Assembly: GCF_965638725.1 (NCBI RefSeq)
Contig: NC_134970.1
Coordinates: 2,981,001 to 3,045,000 of the forward strand
Origin: Aptenodytes patagonicus
Taxonomy: Eukaryota > Chordata > Aves > Sphenisciformes > Spheniscidae
Direction: 5' to 3'
Length of the DNA: 64,000 bases
The first letter of the stretch is position 1, and every line of letters starts with the position of its first letter. The notes beneath the pieces were generated by a model. That model was not told where the DNA came from and did no database searches. It worked only from the letters and a program-made list of their open reading frames with translations. Shown one piece after another: positions 36,801 to 49,789 of this stretch. The translations under genes and the position numbers were made by a program.

Positions 36801-39800
36801 TCCACTGTGGGAGCTACCTGGGCTTTAACGCTCCAGGAAAAAACCGTCAGCTTGCACATAGATTTCCCGCTAGGACACAGAGGTTTTGGCTGGTTATTGC
36901 ACAGGATCGTGGTGACACATCTGCGGTTTTCTTCTGGGCCACAACTGTTACACTTCGCATTAAATGTTTTTAAGACAAACGATCCCTCTCTTGCAATTCT
37001 CAGGCGACATCTCATTTCTCCCATAAACAGCCCCTCGTCCTGCTGCCTGCTAGCGGTTGAATTTTGGAAAAACACTTAAAAACCGGGCAGCGCTTTCCCC
37101 CACATGCTGCTACAGGAACCAGGTGGGCCTTTGTAAGAACACTGTGGTTTAGGGCAGCTGTCTCTCTCTGAAATATCCCCAAGGATGGACAACCATCCCT
37201 CATTTCTGCCCTCCGTGGAGCTCAGCAAGTGCTATAGAAATCCAACTCAGTATGTGTATTTTAGAGGATGTAACGACTCTTTTACAAACAGTTTTCTCAA
37301 CATTAACTACAGCTGAGCTGCAGCTCTCCTGTAGCTTGCAAGGCTGTAAAACTCCTGCAGCTAGGGATGCATTGCTCGACTCTGCCTGTCCAGCAGCAAA
37401 CACAGTCTAACCACATTACCGATCGCGTGCGTATCAGATTTCTTGCACTACGCTGCAATTTTGCAGGAAGTCACCGCACTGTTCATCCAAGGGCTGTGCT
37501 AACATGATCTGCCCCTCACGAGCAGCATCAGAAATGCCTTTGTCAGCAGCTTTACCTGTTCTTGGAGGTTTGCCTCTAGCCAGAGCACCAAGTTAACTCC
37601 AGGAAGGAGTGTCCCAGGTCCAGAGGTGCTGCCAAAATCTTCATCCTGTGCATCAAACAAATATCAAAAAGTCCTTAGTTCCCACACAGCTAATGGGATG
37701 CTCTTGCAGCTTCGGGGTCTACTGAAGAACAAAACAAATAGAAGGATTTCCCCAATGGCATCTGCTGTCCTAATGATCCCCTCTTTGCCTGAACAAAGGT
37801 GAATGATTCAGTCTTTGCTAGGCATGAGCGAGACTCAGCTTTTTTTCGTAACAGCAGCAGCGTAAAGTGACTACATTTCTAGTAGTTTTTGCTTTTGTTA
37901 AAAAACAAAGTCCATAGAGATGGCAAATCCATTTGCCATGCTCCTTACGTTGCAAAACGCAACGTGATTGTTCCTTCTAATGCCAGCGAGAGGACCAGAG
38001 TGCCATGGCGATGCTGCAGTGAGACGGCAGAGCTGGATTAGAGGTGGGAAGTGCGCGCACATCCTCACCGAGGCAGCAGCGGCTTCTCCACAATATCCAT
38101 CGACCACGACCCACCAGGCGAGGGGCTCCCTGCTCTCCATGCTGCCTCTGCACCGATGGACCACACGCAGAAGCGGTAGGGCCTTGCTGATACGAGATGG
38201 AGTTAAAGCAGTGACATTCCTGCTGTCACAGCCAACGCTGCACGTATGAGAAACCTTTCAGCAGAAGAGACAACCAGGCTGCTCGTTGCCCATTTCTGCT
38301 CGAACACACAATCCCCGACCCAGTCTCAGTTTGAGCAGTCTGCAGAGTGAAAGCTATTCCCGTGGGGAATCAGTAATGAATGCAGAAGAGTGAACAAACC
38401 TGCGGCTGATCTGCAAGCACAATATATGTTGTTGGAAATGGTGTCTGTTACCCAAGAGACACAGCGCGGCTCCTTGTAATCACACAGGGATTTGTCAAAG
38501 GGGTGGACTAATTTCTTGTGTTATTAAGGGCCTCAAATTTTGCAAGAAAAGTGGCTGGGGTTGCAGAGGAAGCTTTCCCAGCAGGACACGAGTGAAACTC
38601 AGCGACTCCACCTGTGTTTGCAGAGAGCCTGAGAGAGCAGCCCTGCAGAAAAGCTGGATTCTCGGGCTGCCATCGATTTAAACGTTCAGCTATTTCACTT
38701 GGCAAGATCGATCCTGCACAGGGCTGACTCGTAACAGGTAGGCAGGGTTTGAAAAAGGATTATAGCCAGGCTCCTCTTCCCAGCAACAGATCTCACCTGC
38801 CATAACGTGGGGAGAGGCAGCTTTAAAGGCAGGATGCCAATCTCGCTGTCCTGGCTGGGGCTCAAACGAAGAGCTCCCCGTTAGTAAGAAGGAAGTAGGG
38901 AGTGGTGGAATCGGGAAGTACTTTGTTCAGCCCATACGGACAGTTGGCACGTAAGGATCTACCGGGGGTTAATCAAAGGCCTGCTAAAGCGGGATGAGAA
39001 ACCTGCCAGTCGCCATACGAACCGCCGTCCCGAGGAAATTAAAAATCACGCACCATATGCCGCACGGCACGGGGAGGGAGCGGGGCGTCTTGAGCAGCGT
39101 TCGCATCTGCCCGAGCGGCCCCGTGAGGGGGCAGGTGCGATGTGCGCTGCTGCGGGGGGGTTCATAACCCGGCAATAACTCGCCTCCTTCCCCCGCCTTC
39201 CCGGCACCGAGTGGGGAAGGACAGTGACGGGGGAATAAGGGGAACCGAGGGGAAGGATGACACATGTTCAGCCCAACCCAGTGGCAGAGCAGCCGGAGAG
39301 GCAGAGCCAATAGCTGCTTTTCATGCTCAGTGAGTCCGTCCACCTCCACCCCCCCTCGAGTCCTTAAGTTGCAGCTTTTAACTACCTCGGTGTTCAAAGA
39401 AAATATGATGCTCAGCGTGAACAGAAGGAAGAGCCTGCTGACAGGTAGACAGCATGGACACTGATCCCGGCAGGGCCGGCTGCTGAGAGAGGTACGTGCC
39501 TTCCAAGGCAGGGATCCGAAAGCAATCACATTTGGGATGCAAACTCAGAGCAGACTTTAATTTTCCAGCAGGGGGAATATGGAAATCTGGCTCCCTTGAA
39601 ATGATTCATCCCCCCTTCCCACCACCACCACCTCCCTCCCCCTGCGTCCCCTCCCCATCCCTCCCAGCACAAAACACTTTGCTGCAGTCTCTCCATCTGG
39701 GTGCCTTAATGTTGGGTGTCTTAGTGTTCCCGCGTGTGCCGAAGTCGGGAGCGGAGGCTAAGCGAGACCTGGGGAGAGCGGCAGGAGAGAGCGGGTGGTA

Positions 39801-42800
39801 CCCGCGGGGTTGATGGGCTCTGGACTCGGGGCACTGGCAGGTTGGCTTGTGCCAGACGCTGAGCAGGGATCCCGGCTGGTAAGAACCGTCCTTGGGGAGC
39901 CAGGCACTGCCCTGCTCAGCACGCGGGCGCTCGGGATGCAACGAGGGGCTCACCCAAATGGGTGTCTTTCCCCCGATAAGCGTCAGGCGCCTGGCATTCC
40001 CAGGGGGTGGAGGGAAGGGGAGGGGGGGGAGGCAGTGAAACAGGGACATCTGCAGAGTTAGGGTCCCCCCTCCCAGGGCTTTACACTCAAGGAGGACCCC
40101 GAGCCAGTGCTGTGTTCATCTCACCTAAGGCCCCTGCCCTGAACAGGCGCTGGCTTGGGGAGAGGGGAGGAAGAGAGGCCTGGCTGAAGGATGCCTCTTC
40201 GATGCGCTATTGCTGGTCGTGCAAGCCAGGGCTGTTGTTTGCTGTGTCGGGGGAGACCCTCTCCTTTCGGCTGGGAGGGTATCCGACCTGCTGCTTGGCT
40301 ATTGCAGCTGAAAGGCCCCCGACAAATGTCCGGATAGCACCTCTCTGGGGAGGCAGAGGGAGGTGGAGATGGCACCAGCATGGCAAAATCCCTTGTCTGG
40401 CGGTAGAAGAAAGTGACTTGTCTCCCATTGCTGTGTGGGAGGTGTTCAGGGCTTGCTTCCCCTGGGATTTCTGTGTAATTCAGTCTCACGTTTATAAACA
40501 CAGAGCTGTTTTCTCAGGCATGTCAAGGAGAATTAAAAAGCGGGGAGTTGTGGGGATCTCCCGATCAGGGCTAGCAGGATCTGCCTGCCTCCTGGGTAGG
40601 GTGGAAGAACTTTTGTGGTCTTGAGAAGAAGAGAGCAGCCTGCGTGTGCGTTCGCTGAACTCAAGCTTTGGTCTGCCCCATCCTGGGGACGGGCGTGGGG
40701 CAGGGTGCTGAGACCAGGGCTGCTCTCAGCCAGTGGCCCTATTTTCCTTTTCCACCCTCCTTGGTGCCAGGGCTGATTCTTGTGGCTGTGCCGGTATAAA
40801 TATTGTCTAACAAACCCTTTCTGGAGATGGTGCCGTCAGGTGGCGCTTGGGAATAGGCAGCATCGCTGTGGGAGTCCGGAGAGCAAACACTTGTTGCTGC
40901 GAGCTGCACATTGCACGGGGCATGGGGAAACGTGGCACCCGGAGCCGCTGGCCACCCAAGCCCACGCCTCTGGCCGCGCCGACTGCTGGGAGGCGACACA
41001 GAAAGGGAGGAAAGACTTTCTGCAGGCGCTGGGAGGGCTGTGCAGAGCAGTCGCGGCTGTGGAGATGGGAGGATAAGCGTGAAAAGCTTTTTCTCTCAGC
41101 TCTGGCACTGAAAAGCGTGATTTTAATTATAGACTGTTTCTTCAGATTTAGTCTTGTCTGACATGTGACTTCAGCCCTGTAACCTCCTTGGCAGGCTTTG
41201 CTTGTGCGAGTGGCTCCATGCACACAGTGTGCCACGGGTCTCTGAAGGAGGCTGCCCAAGGCAAAAGTTTCTGTGCAGCCTAGAGAGCTTTTGTACACTC
41301 AGGGACACTTTTATGGTCAGCCAGATGCATGGGGTGCAGAGCAGAACGTACATACCCCTTTTGTCTCGATAAACCTGCTGCTCCTGGAGCGGGGCTGCCC
41401 CAACCCTATAACGCCCAGAACAAAACCTGCAGCTGGGCCAGCTCGAACCATCCTGAAGGCCAGAGCAGAGCTGGGCTTGGGCAACCACCCATCCCAGGGC
41501 ACATAGTGAAGTTCACCAGGAGGAGTTGCACATAGCAAGGCCCTGTGTAAAGCTCCCCAAGCCAGGACCGGCTGCGGGAGCACGCAGCGAGGCACAGTGC
41601 TGCCCAGACTTACCTGCTCCATCCCACGTGCCACCTCCCCGCACCACGGGAGAGAATCGGCCCGGGTGCGGGGTGGCAGCCAGGACCGAAGCAGCTGGCC
41701 ACCTTCCAGTCTGACTATCTCTGTACGGTGCTGCTCTCCACTTCCAGGGCCAGAGAGAGTTTTGCCACCGCCCCAGGGCAGACACAGCCCAGAGCACAGC
41801 CCAGCCCTCCTAGCCTCAAGGATAACCCTCCCACTGACTTCAAAGACAAGGCATGCTTGAGAGGACAAAGAGAAGCATTGTAACTGATAATGCTTAGGGA
41901 CAGTATTAGGTACATAAGTTGTTTTCAGAGATCCCAAATGCAACAGCATTTTTGCAGCCTAGCTTAAGTGTACAGAGAACAGGCAGAAGCTGAGGAAGAA
42001 AAGAACTGCTCAAACTCGAGTAAGAGCATCCACGTCAGGGTTTGCAGCCAGTTTCACTAAACTAGATCCAATGCAACTTCCACTTGAAGACAAAAAAATC
42101 ACAGGCACAATCCGAGCTCAGAGGTTAGACAAGACAGTGGGGACCTGGGCGCAAGAGGCTTGCCTGCCATGACCGAACCGTGCAGCAGCTGAACCAGCAC
42201 GTTTTGGTGCTCTCAGTGTGGTGCAAACCACGGGGCAAAGCTGCCTTGCTCAGGCAGGGCCGGCTCTCGCACCAGGCAGCTCATCCCATGGGTGCGAGCC
42301 GGCTGGCGGCATCGCCCGGGCTCCCTGCGGAGTGCGACGTTACCAGCAGCAGCCCCGGTTCCAGCGCAAGGGAGCATGTCCCCTGTTAATCAGCATTTAA
42401 TTAAAGGACATGCTGACATTTGGAAATCAGAAACAACTCTCCTGTGTGGGCTGCCTCTCTCTGCTGCTCGCCTCTTCTCTGAATCACTCTCTGACATTTT
42501 GCCAGATTAGGATGTGACTCCTCTCTCTCCCTCCTTCCTTATAAAAATAAATCGAAAAGGAGATGCAAAGCCACCGCTGCTCCTGAGGGAGAGGACCTTG
42601 GGGAGGGGGTTTCGCTGGGGAAAAACTCCCATTATTATTGGTGCTACATTGGTGTCCTACAAAGACCCTGACTGCGGGGCAGGTTTTTGTGTGGTAGGCG
42701 CCACAGGGATGCTGAGGCAGGGGGTACTCGCCGTGTTGGCGTGTGGCAACAGGTTCTTCCTCTCCAAAACCACACAGAGAGCCGTGCGGGCATCTCAGGT

Positions 42801-42823
42801 CCCCACACCAGCCCCAGGCGATG

Positions 42824-42889
42824 TGCCTGAAGGAACCAAAGGCAGACGGTGTGATATGCCTGAAGGAACCAAAAGCAGACAGTGTGAAT
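42824..42889. repeat. 33-bp tandem duplication (2 copies)
   Basis: Two adjacent units begin TGCCTGAAGGAACCAAA, at 42824-42856 and from 42857. They match over about 30 bp with two substitutions (GGCAGACGG versus AGCAGACAG). It is a recent local duplication. The length is a multiple of three, but no supported gene covers it. Confidence 0.9.
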
Positions 42890-43036
42890 GCCTTGCAGGG
42901 GAACAGGGAGTCCCTGCAGCAGCTGGCCCATTGGGAGCAGGTTGGACCCACGGGGACCCATGGGTGGGGCAGGATGGAAAGCCAGGGCCAGGGAGATGTT
43001 CAGCATCTCGGCCTCGGAGCGGCCCCACTGACAGCA

Positions 43037-43074
43037 TCGCTCCTCATCGCTCCTCATCGCTCCTTCGGGAGCGA
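43037..43074. repeat. TCGCTCCTCA triplicate ending in a perfect UUCG-tetraloop hairpin
   Basis: A 10-bp unit TCGCTCCTCA is repeated at 43037, 43047 and 43057 (last copy diverging after TCGCTCCT). The third copy forms the 5' arm of TCGCTCC-TTCG-GGAGCGA (43057-43074), a perfect 7-bp stem closed by C(UUCG)G, the unusually stable tetraloop context in RNA. No gene is assigned across it. Confidence 0.85.
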
Positions 43075-43138
43075 CCGAAGCCAGGCTGAGGGCAGAACCG
43101 CTGTGCCCTGGCGTGTCTGCGTGGGGAAAGGCAGGGCA

Positions 43139-43480
43139 CCCCCCCCCCCCCCGGCAGCCAGGCATGGGGGACCCCTCTCCCCACGTACGGACCCACCTGC
43201 CCCCAGGTGGGACCCCCCTTCCCTTCACCTTTCCACCCACCTGCCCCTCACAGCCAGACCCCCTTTTCCCTCATGTTTGGGCTCACCTGCTGCCCCCTGC
43301 AGACCCCCCACCCTGCCTGCCTCCCGCACGCCCCCCCCGTGCACCCCCGCCCCGTGGCATCCCCCCATCACGCGTGGACACGTGCGGGTCCCCCCGGCCC
43401 GGGGTCCCTTCCCTGCCCCAGCAGGCTCCGGGGGTGGGGGGCGATCCCCCACCCGGGGCCTCCAGCCGACCCCGTCCCTC
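43139..43480. repeat. C-rich tract with C14 run (G-rich on the minus strand)
   Basis: This starts with 14 consecutive C (43139-43152) and continues for about 340 bp with many runs of three to seven C (for example near 43206, 43258, 43306, 43330 and 43391). The minus strand therefore has dense G-runs compatible with G-quadruplex formation. The skew, rather than a fixed unit, is the feature. Confidence 0.8.
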
Positions 43481-44239
43481 TCCCCTTCCATTACACGGCC
43501 ATAGCACAGCAGCATCCCGCCCGCGCCGAGGTGCCCCCCGCCTCCCGCACCTTCTGCTGCTCTTGAAACGGGGCCAGCGATTCTGTTTATCTGTTAGCCC
43601 ATGCCAGAGCTGGTAAAATGCAAACAGCAGTGAGGGATGGGGGAGGAGGAGGGGTAGTGGGGGGGAACCCTCACCGTTCGCTTCCCCTTGGCTGCTCATT
43701 TCAACCTTCTTTCAAGCAGAAATTACTCACATTAATCAAGAGTGAGAATGTGTTTGCAGCCCTGCAGATTTGGCAGCGCGGAATCAAATTCCATCAGTAG
43801 CAGCAGGAGGACGGGAGCCTGTATCTCTGCTGTGCACAGCCTAATAGAGCCATTGCCAGAGGAAATTGGATCTGAGAGCTCCCCTAAATTAATCTACCCT
43901 TTAAAAAAATGCCAGGAGATCTACATGACAAATGAGCGTTTGCAACGGAAACCGATGCAAACATCCAGCACATCAGATCAGGATGGATCTGCCCCTCGGC
44001 CAACATCTGCCTGGGAAGAGGCACACGAGCTACCCCAACGAGTACGAGTTCCCTGCAGCCAGGGCACGCGGCGGGCGGAGGAGCCCTGACGGGCAATTCA
44101 GGCCATGAGAGCTGCTGGGACAGGGGAGAGGTGCGAAGCAATCGCTGCCGCTCGGCTGCTGCAATAAGCCCCTCTCCTCTCCTCCTCCCAGCAGGCAGGA
44201 GAGGTGCCAGAGGCTCAGAGCTGCCTGCATCCTATGCCT

Positions 44240-44480
44240 GCATGTGCAGCCGTGGCTGTGCCGCGGGGCAGCGAGGAGCGTCTCCGGAGAAGCCCAGTGA
44301 GACAGAGCCGGGGCCTGGCAGGAGCGCGGGGCTGTGGGGCGGCACCAGGTGCTGCCGTGCCGGCTCCTGCCGCCATCACGCCGCGGCAGCGGGGCAGGTG
44401 GAGGCTCCCGGGGTTCTGGCTCGCACGCGCCGTGGAGCCGGGGCGCAGGTGCCACAGCTCGCTCCGCTTTAATAGAGCTG
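44240..44480. promoter_or_regulatory. CpG-rich patch, possible promoter
   Basis: This short block is dense in CpG (over 20 in about 240 bp by eye), with GCCGCGG-type motifs. No TATA box, clear strong donor or recognised exon is attached. It could be an unassigned CpG-island promoter or GC-biased microchromosome sequence. Confidence 0.35.
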
Positions 44481-45493
44481 CTGCTGCTCCAAGGTGATTG
44501 CTACTTTATTGGCTTATTTTTAACCGGCGCGGCCGGGCTGAGAGTAAGATGGATGGATCTTGTCTTGGGCGAGACTTTTGCTTGCAGTAGGAGCCCGGGT
44601 GCAGGGCGGGAGCGACCGCTTTGAAAGCTGCCTTGAAGACAGCCGGGGCAAAGCTCCCAGGTGCAGAGCAGGGAGCTCGCTGGGCCCCGCTCCTGCCCCG
44701 GGAACGGTCCGTAGGGTGGGCATGGACCGAGCCGTGCCGGGTATGGGGCCAGTATGAGTTGGTGCGGGCTGGCTGCTGCTGGGCAGTTACCTCCAGCGAG
44801 GGACCCCCAATACAGTTTGCTTGCAGCATACCCCAGTAAAATCCAAAGACCCGTGTGGCGGTCAGCGCCTCGTCTGCCCTGAGGGTCTCCCATCCCAGGG
44901 GTCTGTCTTCTTCCCGATGTTTCTCAGGAATGCTGCTGAGCCCTGGCTCTGGGTGCAGCCAGGTGCTCCCCCAGGAAGGGCACCCTCCGGCGATCCCTGA
45001 AGCCGGTCCAGGCAGCACCAATCGGGTTAACCCCTCTGCACCGCACACTGCCTCACTCTCCGAGGGCTCTGCTCGCGCAGGCATGTCCCCTGCACCCCTC
45101 CATCATTTTTCAACCATGGACAATTGAAAGCCTTAGCATCTTTGCTCTGCTCTCAGCAGCACCCAATGATTGAATCTCGACCTTTATTTCCGAGGTTTAT
45201 TAACTCCCTGCCCCTGTACGTGTGGACTGAGCAGGGCCAGGCGACGATGAGACAAGGAGCATTTCCAGTGCTGCCTCGGGACTGCTGGGAGTTTGCACCA
45301 GGGAAAAGGAACGCCCAGCTGGGCTGGGTGCGAGGGCTGGGTGTGTCGGGCACAAGGGCAGGTGCTGGGTACCGAGCACTTTGGCCAAGCTGGTCCAAAC
45401 TGCATCGAGGAGCCAAGCAATGTCCACAGCAGAACCCTTCACTTCCATCAGTACTTAAGTGCTCACCACAGCACTTCACCCCTATCAGTTCTT

Positions 45494-45819
45494 AAAGGGG
45501 GCTTATAAAAAAGATGGCGGCAGACTTTTTAGCAGGGCCTGTTGCGACAGGACAAGGGGGAATGGCTTTAAACTAAAGGGGGGGTAGATTTAGACTAGAT
45601 AGAAGGAAGAAATGTTTTACGCTGAGGGTGGTGAAGCACTGGCCCAGGTTGCCCAGAGAGGTGGTGGATGCCCCATCCCTGGAAACATTCCAGGTCAGGT
45701 TGGACGGGGCTCTGAGCAACCTGATCTAGTTGAAGATGTCCCTGCCCAGGGCAGGGGGGTTGGACTAGGTGACCTTTAGAGGTCCCTTCCAACCCAAACT
45801 ATTGTATGATTCTATGATT
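45494..45819 (+). mobile_element. CR1 LINE, 5'-truncated 3' end
   Basis: This is a typical CR1 3' terminus. It starts in the 'ggcttataaaaaagatggcggcagactttttagcagggcctg' region and passes through 'gaatggctttaaactaaag', 'ggttgcccagagaggtggtggatgccccatccctggaaac' and 'ggtcccttccaacccaaact'. It ends in the terminal octamers ATTGTATG ATTCTATG ATTG at 45801-45820. There is no reverse transcriptase sequence, so it is a severely truncated, dead copy. It is well preserved compared with the MIR fossils, so it is relatively young. CR1 makes no reliable target duplications and none is seen. Confidence 0.95.
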
Positions 45820-48800
45820 GTCTCTGCTCTAGAGGAATGTCACTGCGGAGGGAAGTGCCTTGCTCAGTGCACGGGCTCTAGGACACTGCATGTGAGTTAG
45901 GTGTGCAATCTAAGTGGGGTTGTGTGATTGCAACTGGGCAAATAAGGCTTTCTGTGGTGACTTTTGCTCCCTGAATAGATGCACTTCTGTGGGGTTTTGT
46001 TGCAGGAGGTTTGTGTGGTTGTCTACAGAAAATAAGCAGCCGGGTGTCAGGATATTATGGCAAGGGGAAAATAAATTACCTGGGTAGCCAGATGAGAAAG
46101 AGTGTGAACTCGTTTAAAAAGTCATCAAGCACGTGTAGACAGTGTGTGGCAATACCTGGGTGTCTCTGCCCCCCCCAAGTACCACGGGGACCCGTGCTGC
46201 CCAGGGAGCTGTGCCCGGGTGTGCCAGCACACGTGTGGCACACAACCCGGTGTGCCGGCATGCCCCCGTGCCCGCCCCGGCTGCGCAGCTGCCTGCCGGC
46301 GTGGCGGGAGCTGCAGCCGGTGAGGCCGCAGGGGATATTGATTAGTTTTACAGTGTAACTTGACAGAGCCTATTCTGGTGATGTAATGAAGACGGATGAT
46401 TCCGTCCCCTCGCTGCGGTGCTTTGGGGAAGGGGAAAATTATTCGCTGCATCCTGGAGGGATGCTCCGCGGTCCTCCATGCCTCGCTCCTGTACCTCATC
46501 TAATTTCCACCTCTTTCGCTGTTTTTTTCTTCTTTCCATCCTTATGGCTCTCTGCCTTCCCTTGTCCCAGCACCCCACCGTCTCAGCAGGCGCCAGGAGG
46601 TGGTCGTGGTGCTCATGCTGGGAGGCAGCTGAGCCTGGTCCAGCCCGTCTGGGGTGTAGACCTCACTGCTGGGACGAGCTGGGAGAGGACTGGTTGCAGA
46701 TCTTGGCTGCCCATGGTGGAAAGCTCTCCCACTGGGGCTCACCACAGCCAGAGGCGTGATCCGGCCTCACGCCACAGCTCACCTCTCCCTCCTCCTCTGC
46801 TTTCGTTCCCTGTCTCTTGTTCTTCACCCCCTGCCTTTGCTTCCCCCGCAAGCGCCCATCTGCACGTGCGTCTCCTCCTCGGGGCTGCTGCTGTGGATGA
46901 GGCAGCCCAGCAGCCCCAAGTGCCTGGCTAGCAGCCCAGCTTGCTGCAAACACATCCCACCTCCAACACGGGGGGAGACCTCCGCAGAGCAGCCCCGCTG
47001 GGAAACCCCATGCATGAGCCGAAAGCCTCATCCCGGGACCTGTTAAATGTCAATTAAATGCAGCTCTATGAGGTTGATGAGCTCCTTTCACAGCCTGAGC
47101 ATTTTGGAAACCACAGGCAGTGCTTTTTCCTCCACTGACCAGCAGTTGTGAATCCATCTTTACGGTAACACCAGGCTCAAGCATTCGCATGCCAGAAGGC
47201 AGTCATAAAAATGATTTAAAATCGGTCAGGGTTTTAAAAGAAAAAAAAGAAAGCTCATATATTATCAGGTCTTTGTTTCTCTTGTAGCTTTTACCCTTTA
47301 GGATTCATTTTTTCAGGCTTTTCTCAACAAACAACACAGTTGGAAATGCTAAAGCGTTTTTATATAAGAGCTGAGAATCCTCCAGAATCACAGGGCTGCG
47401 GGAAGGAAAAAAAATACCAACTGCTGTAATGCACGAGATACGATCTCCAGAGCTGCCAGCACCCTCTGCAAAGTAACCATCTCCTACTACATCTTCAGAA
47501 ACTTAACGAGTCTCATTGCTATCTTCCATCAGATCCAAACCCTATCGCTTCACAGACCTGACTTCCAGAAGGGATCCTCTGGTCTGACCTGATGCGGGGG
47601 TGATGCCCAGCTGCTCCCTCACTTCCAGCCAAGGTCCAGCCTAGGAAAACACCCAGTCCTGGAGCGAAGATTTCCAGGGATGCAGAGCCCCAGTGATAAT
47701 TGCAGCCTCTGTTTTAAAACTTTGAGCCTGTCAAGGCTGTTTTGGGGTGGGATCTCTGATGTTCCCATCGATGCCCCGTGCACCATCCAGCCAAGTTCTT
47801 TGAGGTGATAAATAAATTCTTGTGAAACCAAGGGGGAAATTGTCCTGTAGCAAACACGTGGTGCCTTTCCAGCCTCATGAGTCCCCTTGGATATTCACAG
47901 CAGAGCAATTAGTCTTTTTCTCAGCTAAGGGAACTAATTTCATAAGTAGTGCAACTCCACCACGAGTGGAGAGCTGGCAACGGCATTAGGGAGGAGAGGA
48001 AACCACAGTGACCCATAATTTTGAAGAAAATACATCTAAAAATAAGGCACACCAGATACCTGCCTGGCTGTTACTGGATGCAAACACGCTACGAACACAA
48101 CAATGAACCTTTTTGCGGTCTGCAGTCCTTCCACGGGCACTTCACCAGCCCGCTTTTGGGATGACTTTTGGGGAAGAGCTTTGGAGGGCCGATGGGGGCC
48201 AAACCCCAGGCAGTGAGGAGCACATCCTCGCGTTTCGCAGCCACCTTTTCCTCCTGCTCCCAGCTCACGACTTCAGCCCAGCATCTGGCAAAGTTGTGTA
48301 CCACCGGCAAAGCGAACATCGCTGCTTATGGCAGGCCAGGCTGACAGTTCCTGTGAGATCAGCCCCCCAAGCATCATTTCTTGGTGATAGCTCGCTCACA
48401 AAGGAAAGAAATGGAAGCAAATCTTACATGACACATTTATTTTTGTCATCTATTTATTAGCTCAGAGCAAAAGTCCTGCTGCATTGCATTATGGGGATTA
48501 TGCAAATGAGGGACATCAAGACAATTAAAAAAAAGCCCAAGTGAGCACAATGTCAGAGCCGAGCAGATGCTGAGAGACGGCGCAGCCCTCCCCGGCCGCT
48601 CCTGGCCTGCCGCAGCCCGGCGGCACGGCTGGACCGCCTGCTCGGGCAGCCCCGTGTCCAGATCCAACGTGTCGCCCTGTCCAGATGCTCCTGCTCCTCC
48701 TCTGGCTTGTGCAGACAACCCAGCCGAGCAGGTCGTTAGGCCCATCAGTTAATGAGCTGCCCGACACATCTCCCAGAGTGCTGCTGCCCTCCCATGGGGC

Positions 48801-49789
48801 TTCATCTGCTGCCCCTTCCCCGTTCAGGGGAAGGATGCGCGGGGCGGCCCCCGCTGCACCCTCATCCCCATCGCAGGCACTCGCTGCTCTCACCTAGAAT
48901 GATGCAGCCAAAATCAGCGGTTAGACTAATCGTGGGCAGAATTTGGATTTACGGGGTCGCTGAGGGGGCTACCCACAGGGCAGAGAGCAGAGAGCGTCCT
49001 TGCCCCCCGCAAGGGACCTCCCGGCTCCCCAGGGGAGAGCAGCCCAACGCCCCACGTCCCAGCACGAGGTGACCCGACGTGGGGTGAGGTAATGCCGTGC
49101 TCATGTTCGGTCGGGCGCTGCCACGGGAGGAGGATCTGGCTCGCTCCACGGGTCTGAAGCCTGGCTAAATCCCCGCTGAATCACCCGTTGTTACACTGAC
49201 AGCTTGGGATTTATGAGAGCTAAAGTGGATGGATAGCAATGAGCAGGGGGAAAAAACAAAAAGTCCCAAATCTGACTTGTCTTTGCTTTGGCAAGCCCCA
49301 GAGGACTCGGGATGTGTGTTTGGGGATTTAATCCTGTCTGAACCCCTCTATTTTGAGACGGAGGTGGAGGGAGAGCTTGAGGCAGCTGAACTGCATGTTG
49401 ATAGCTGCATCCAAGCACAGTTCCTGCCCCGGCAGCTCCTGGAAGTAGAAAAATGCTGTTTCCCAAAAGCCTGTGGAAGGGCACAGGCAGGCTGGTGCTC
49501 GGAGACGCGGAAAGATGCAGGGAACAGTCGGGGAAACACGCTTCCATCCTCACTCCGCTAATTACACTCATTAGGGAAGGAATGCTGCCTCCAATTTCAA
49601 GCTATACCAGCTATTTTTAATTTCCCTGCCTGCTGAAAGCACACACCGGAGCACTCGGGTGGGTTTTTTTTTCTGGAAACGGGTATTTCTCCTCCCAGGT
49701 CAGAGGCTCTTTTGTGTCTGCCTGGCTGGGAGACGGGGCCGAAGACAAAGCAGAAAGGGAGAAAGCGGGAGAGAGGCGAGATGGGGAGA

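Noticed and set aside
42743..43616. Long overlapping plus-strand frames rich in proline (to 253 codons).
   Set aside because: C-rich low-complexity sequence lacks stops. No domain, no clear splice structure and a frame disrupted by the C14 run.
49229..49561. A 110-codon plus-strand frame starting MDSNEQGEKTKSPKSD with less biased composition.
   Set aside because: No recognisable domain, no strong splice sites placed at its ends and no repeat or gene context. I considered a LEMD1 exon but it has no LEM-domain motif.
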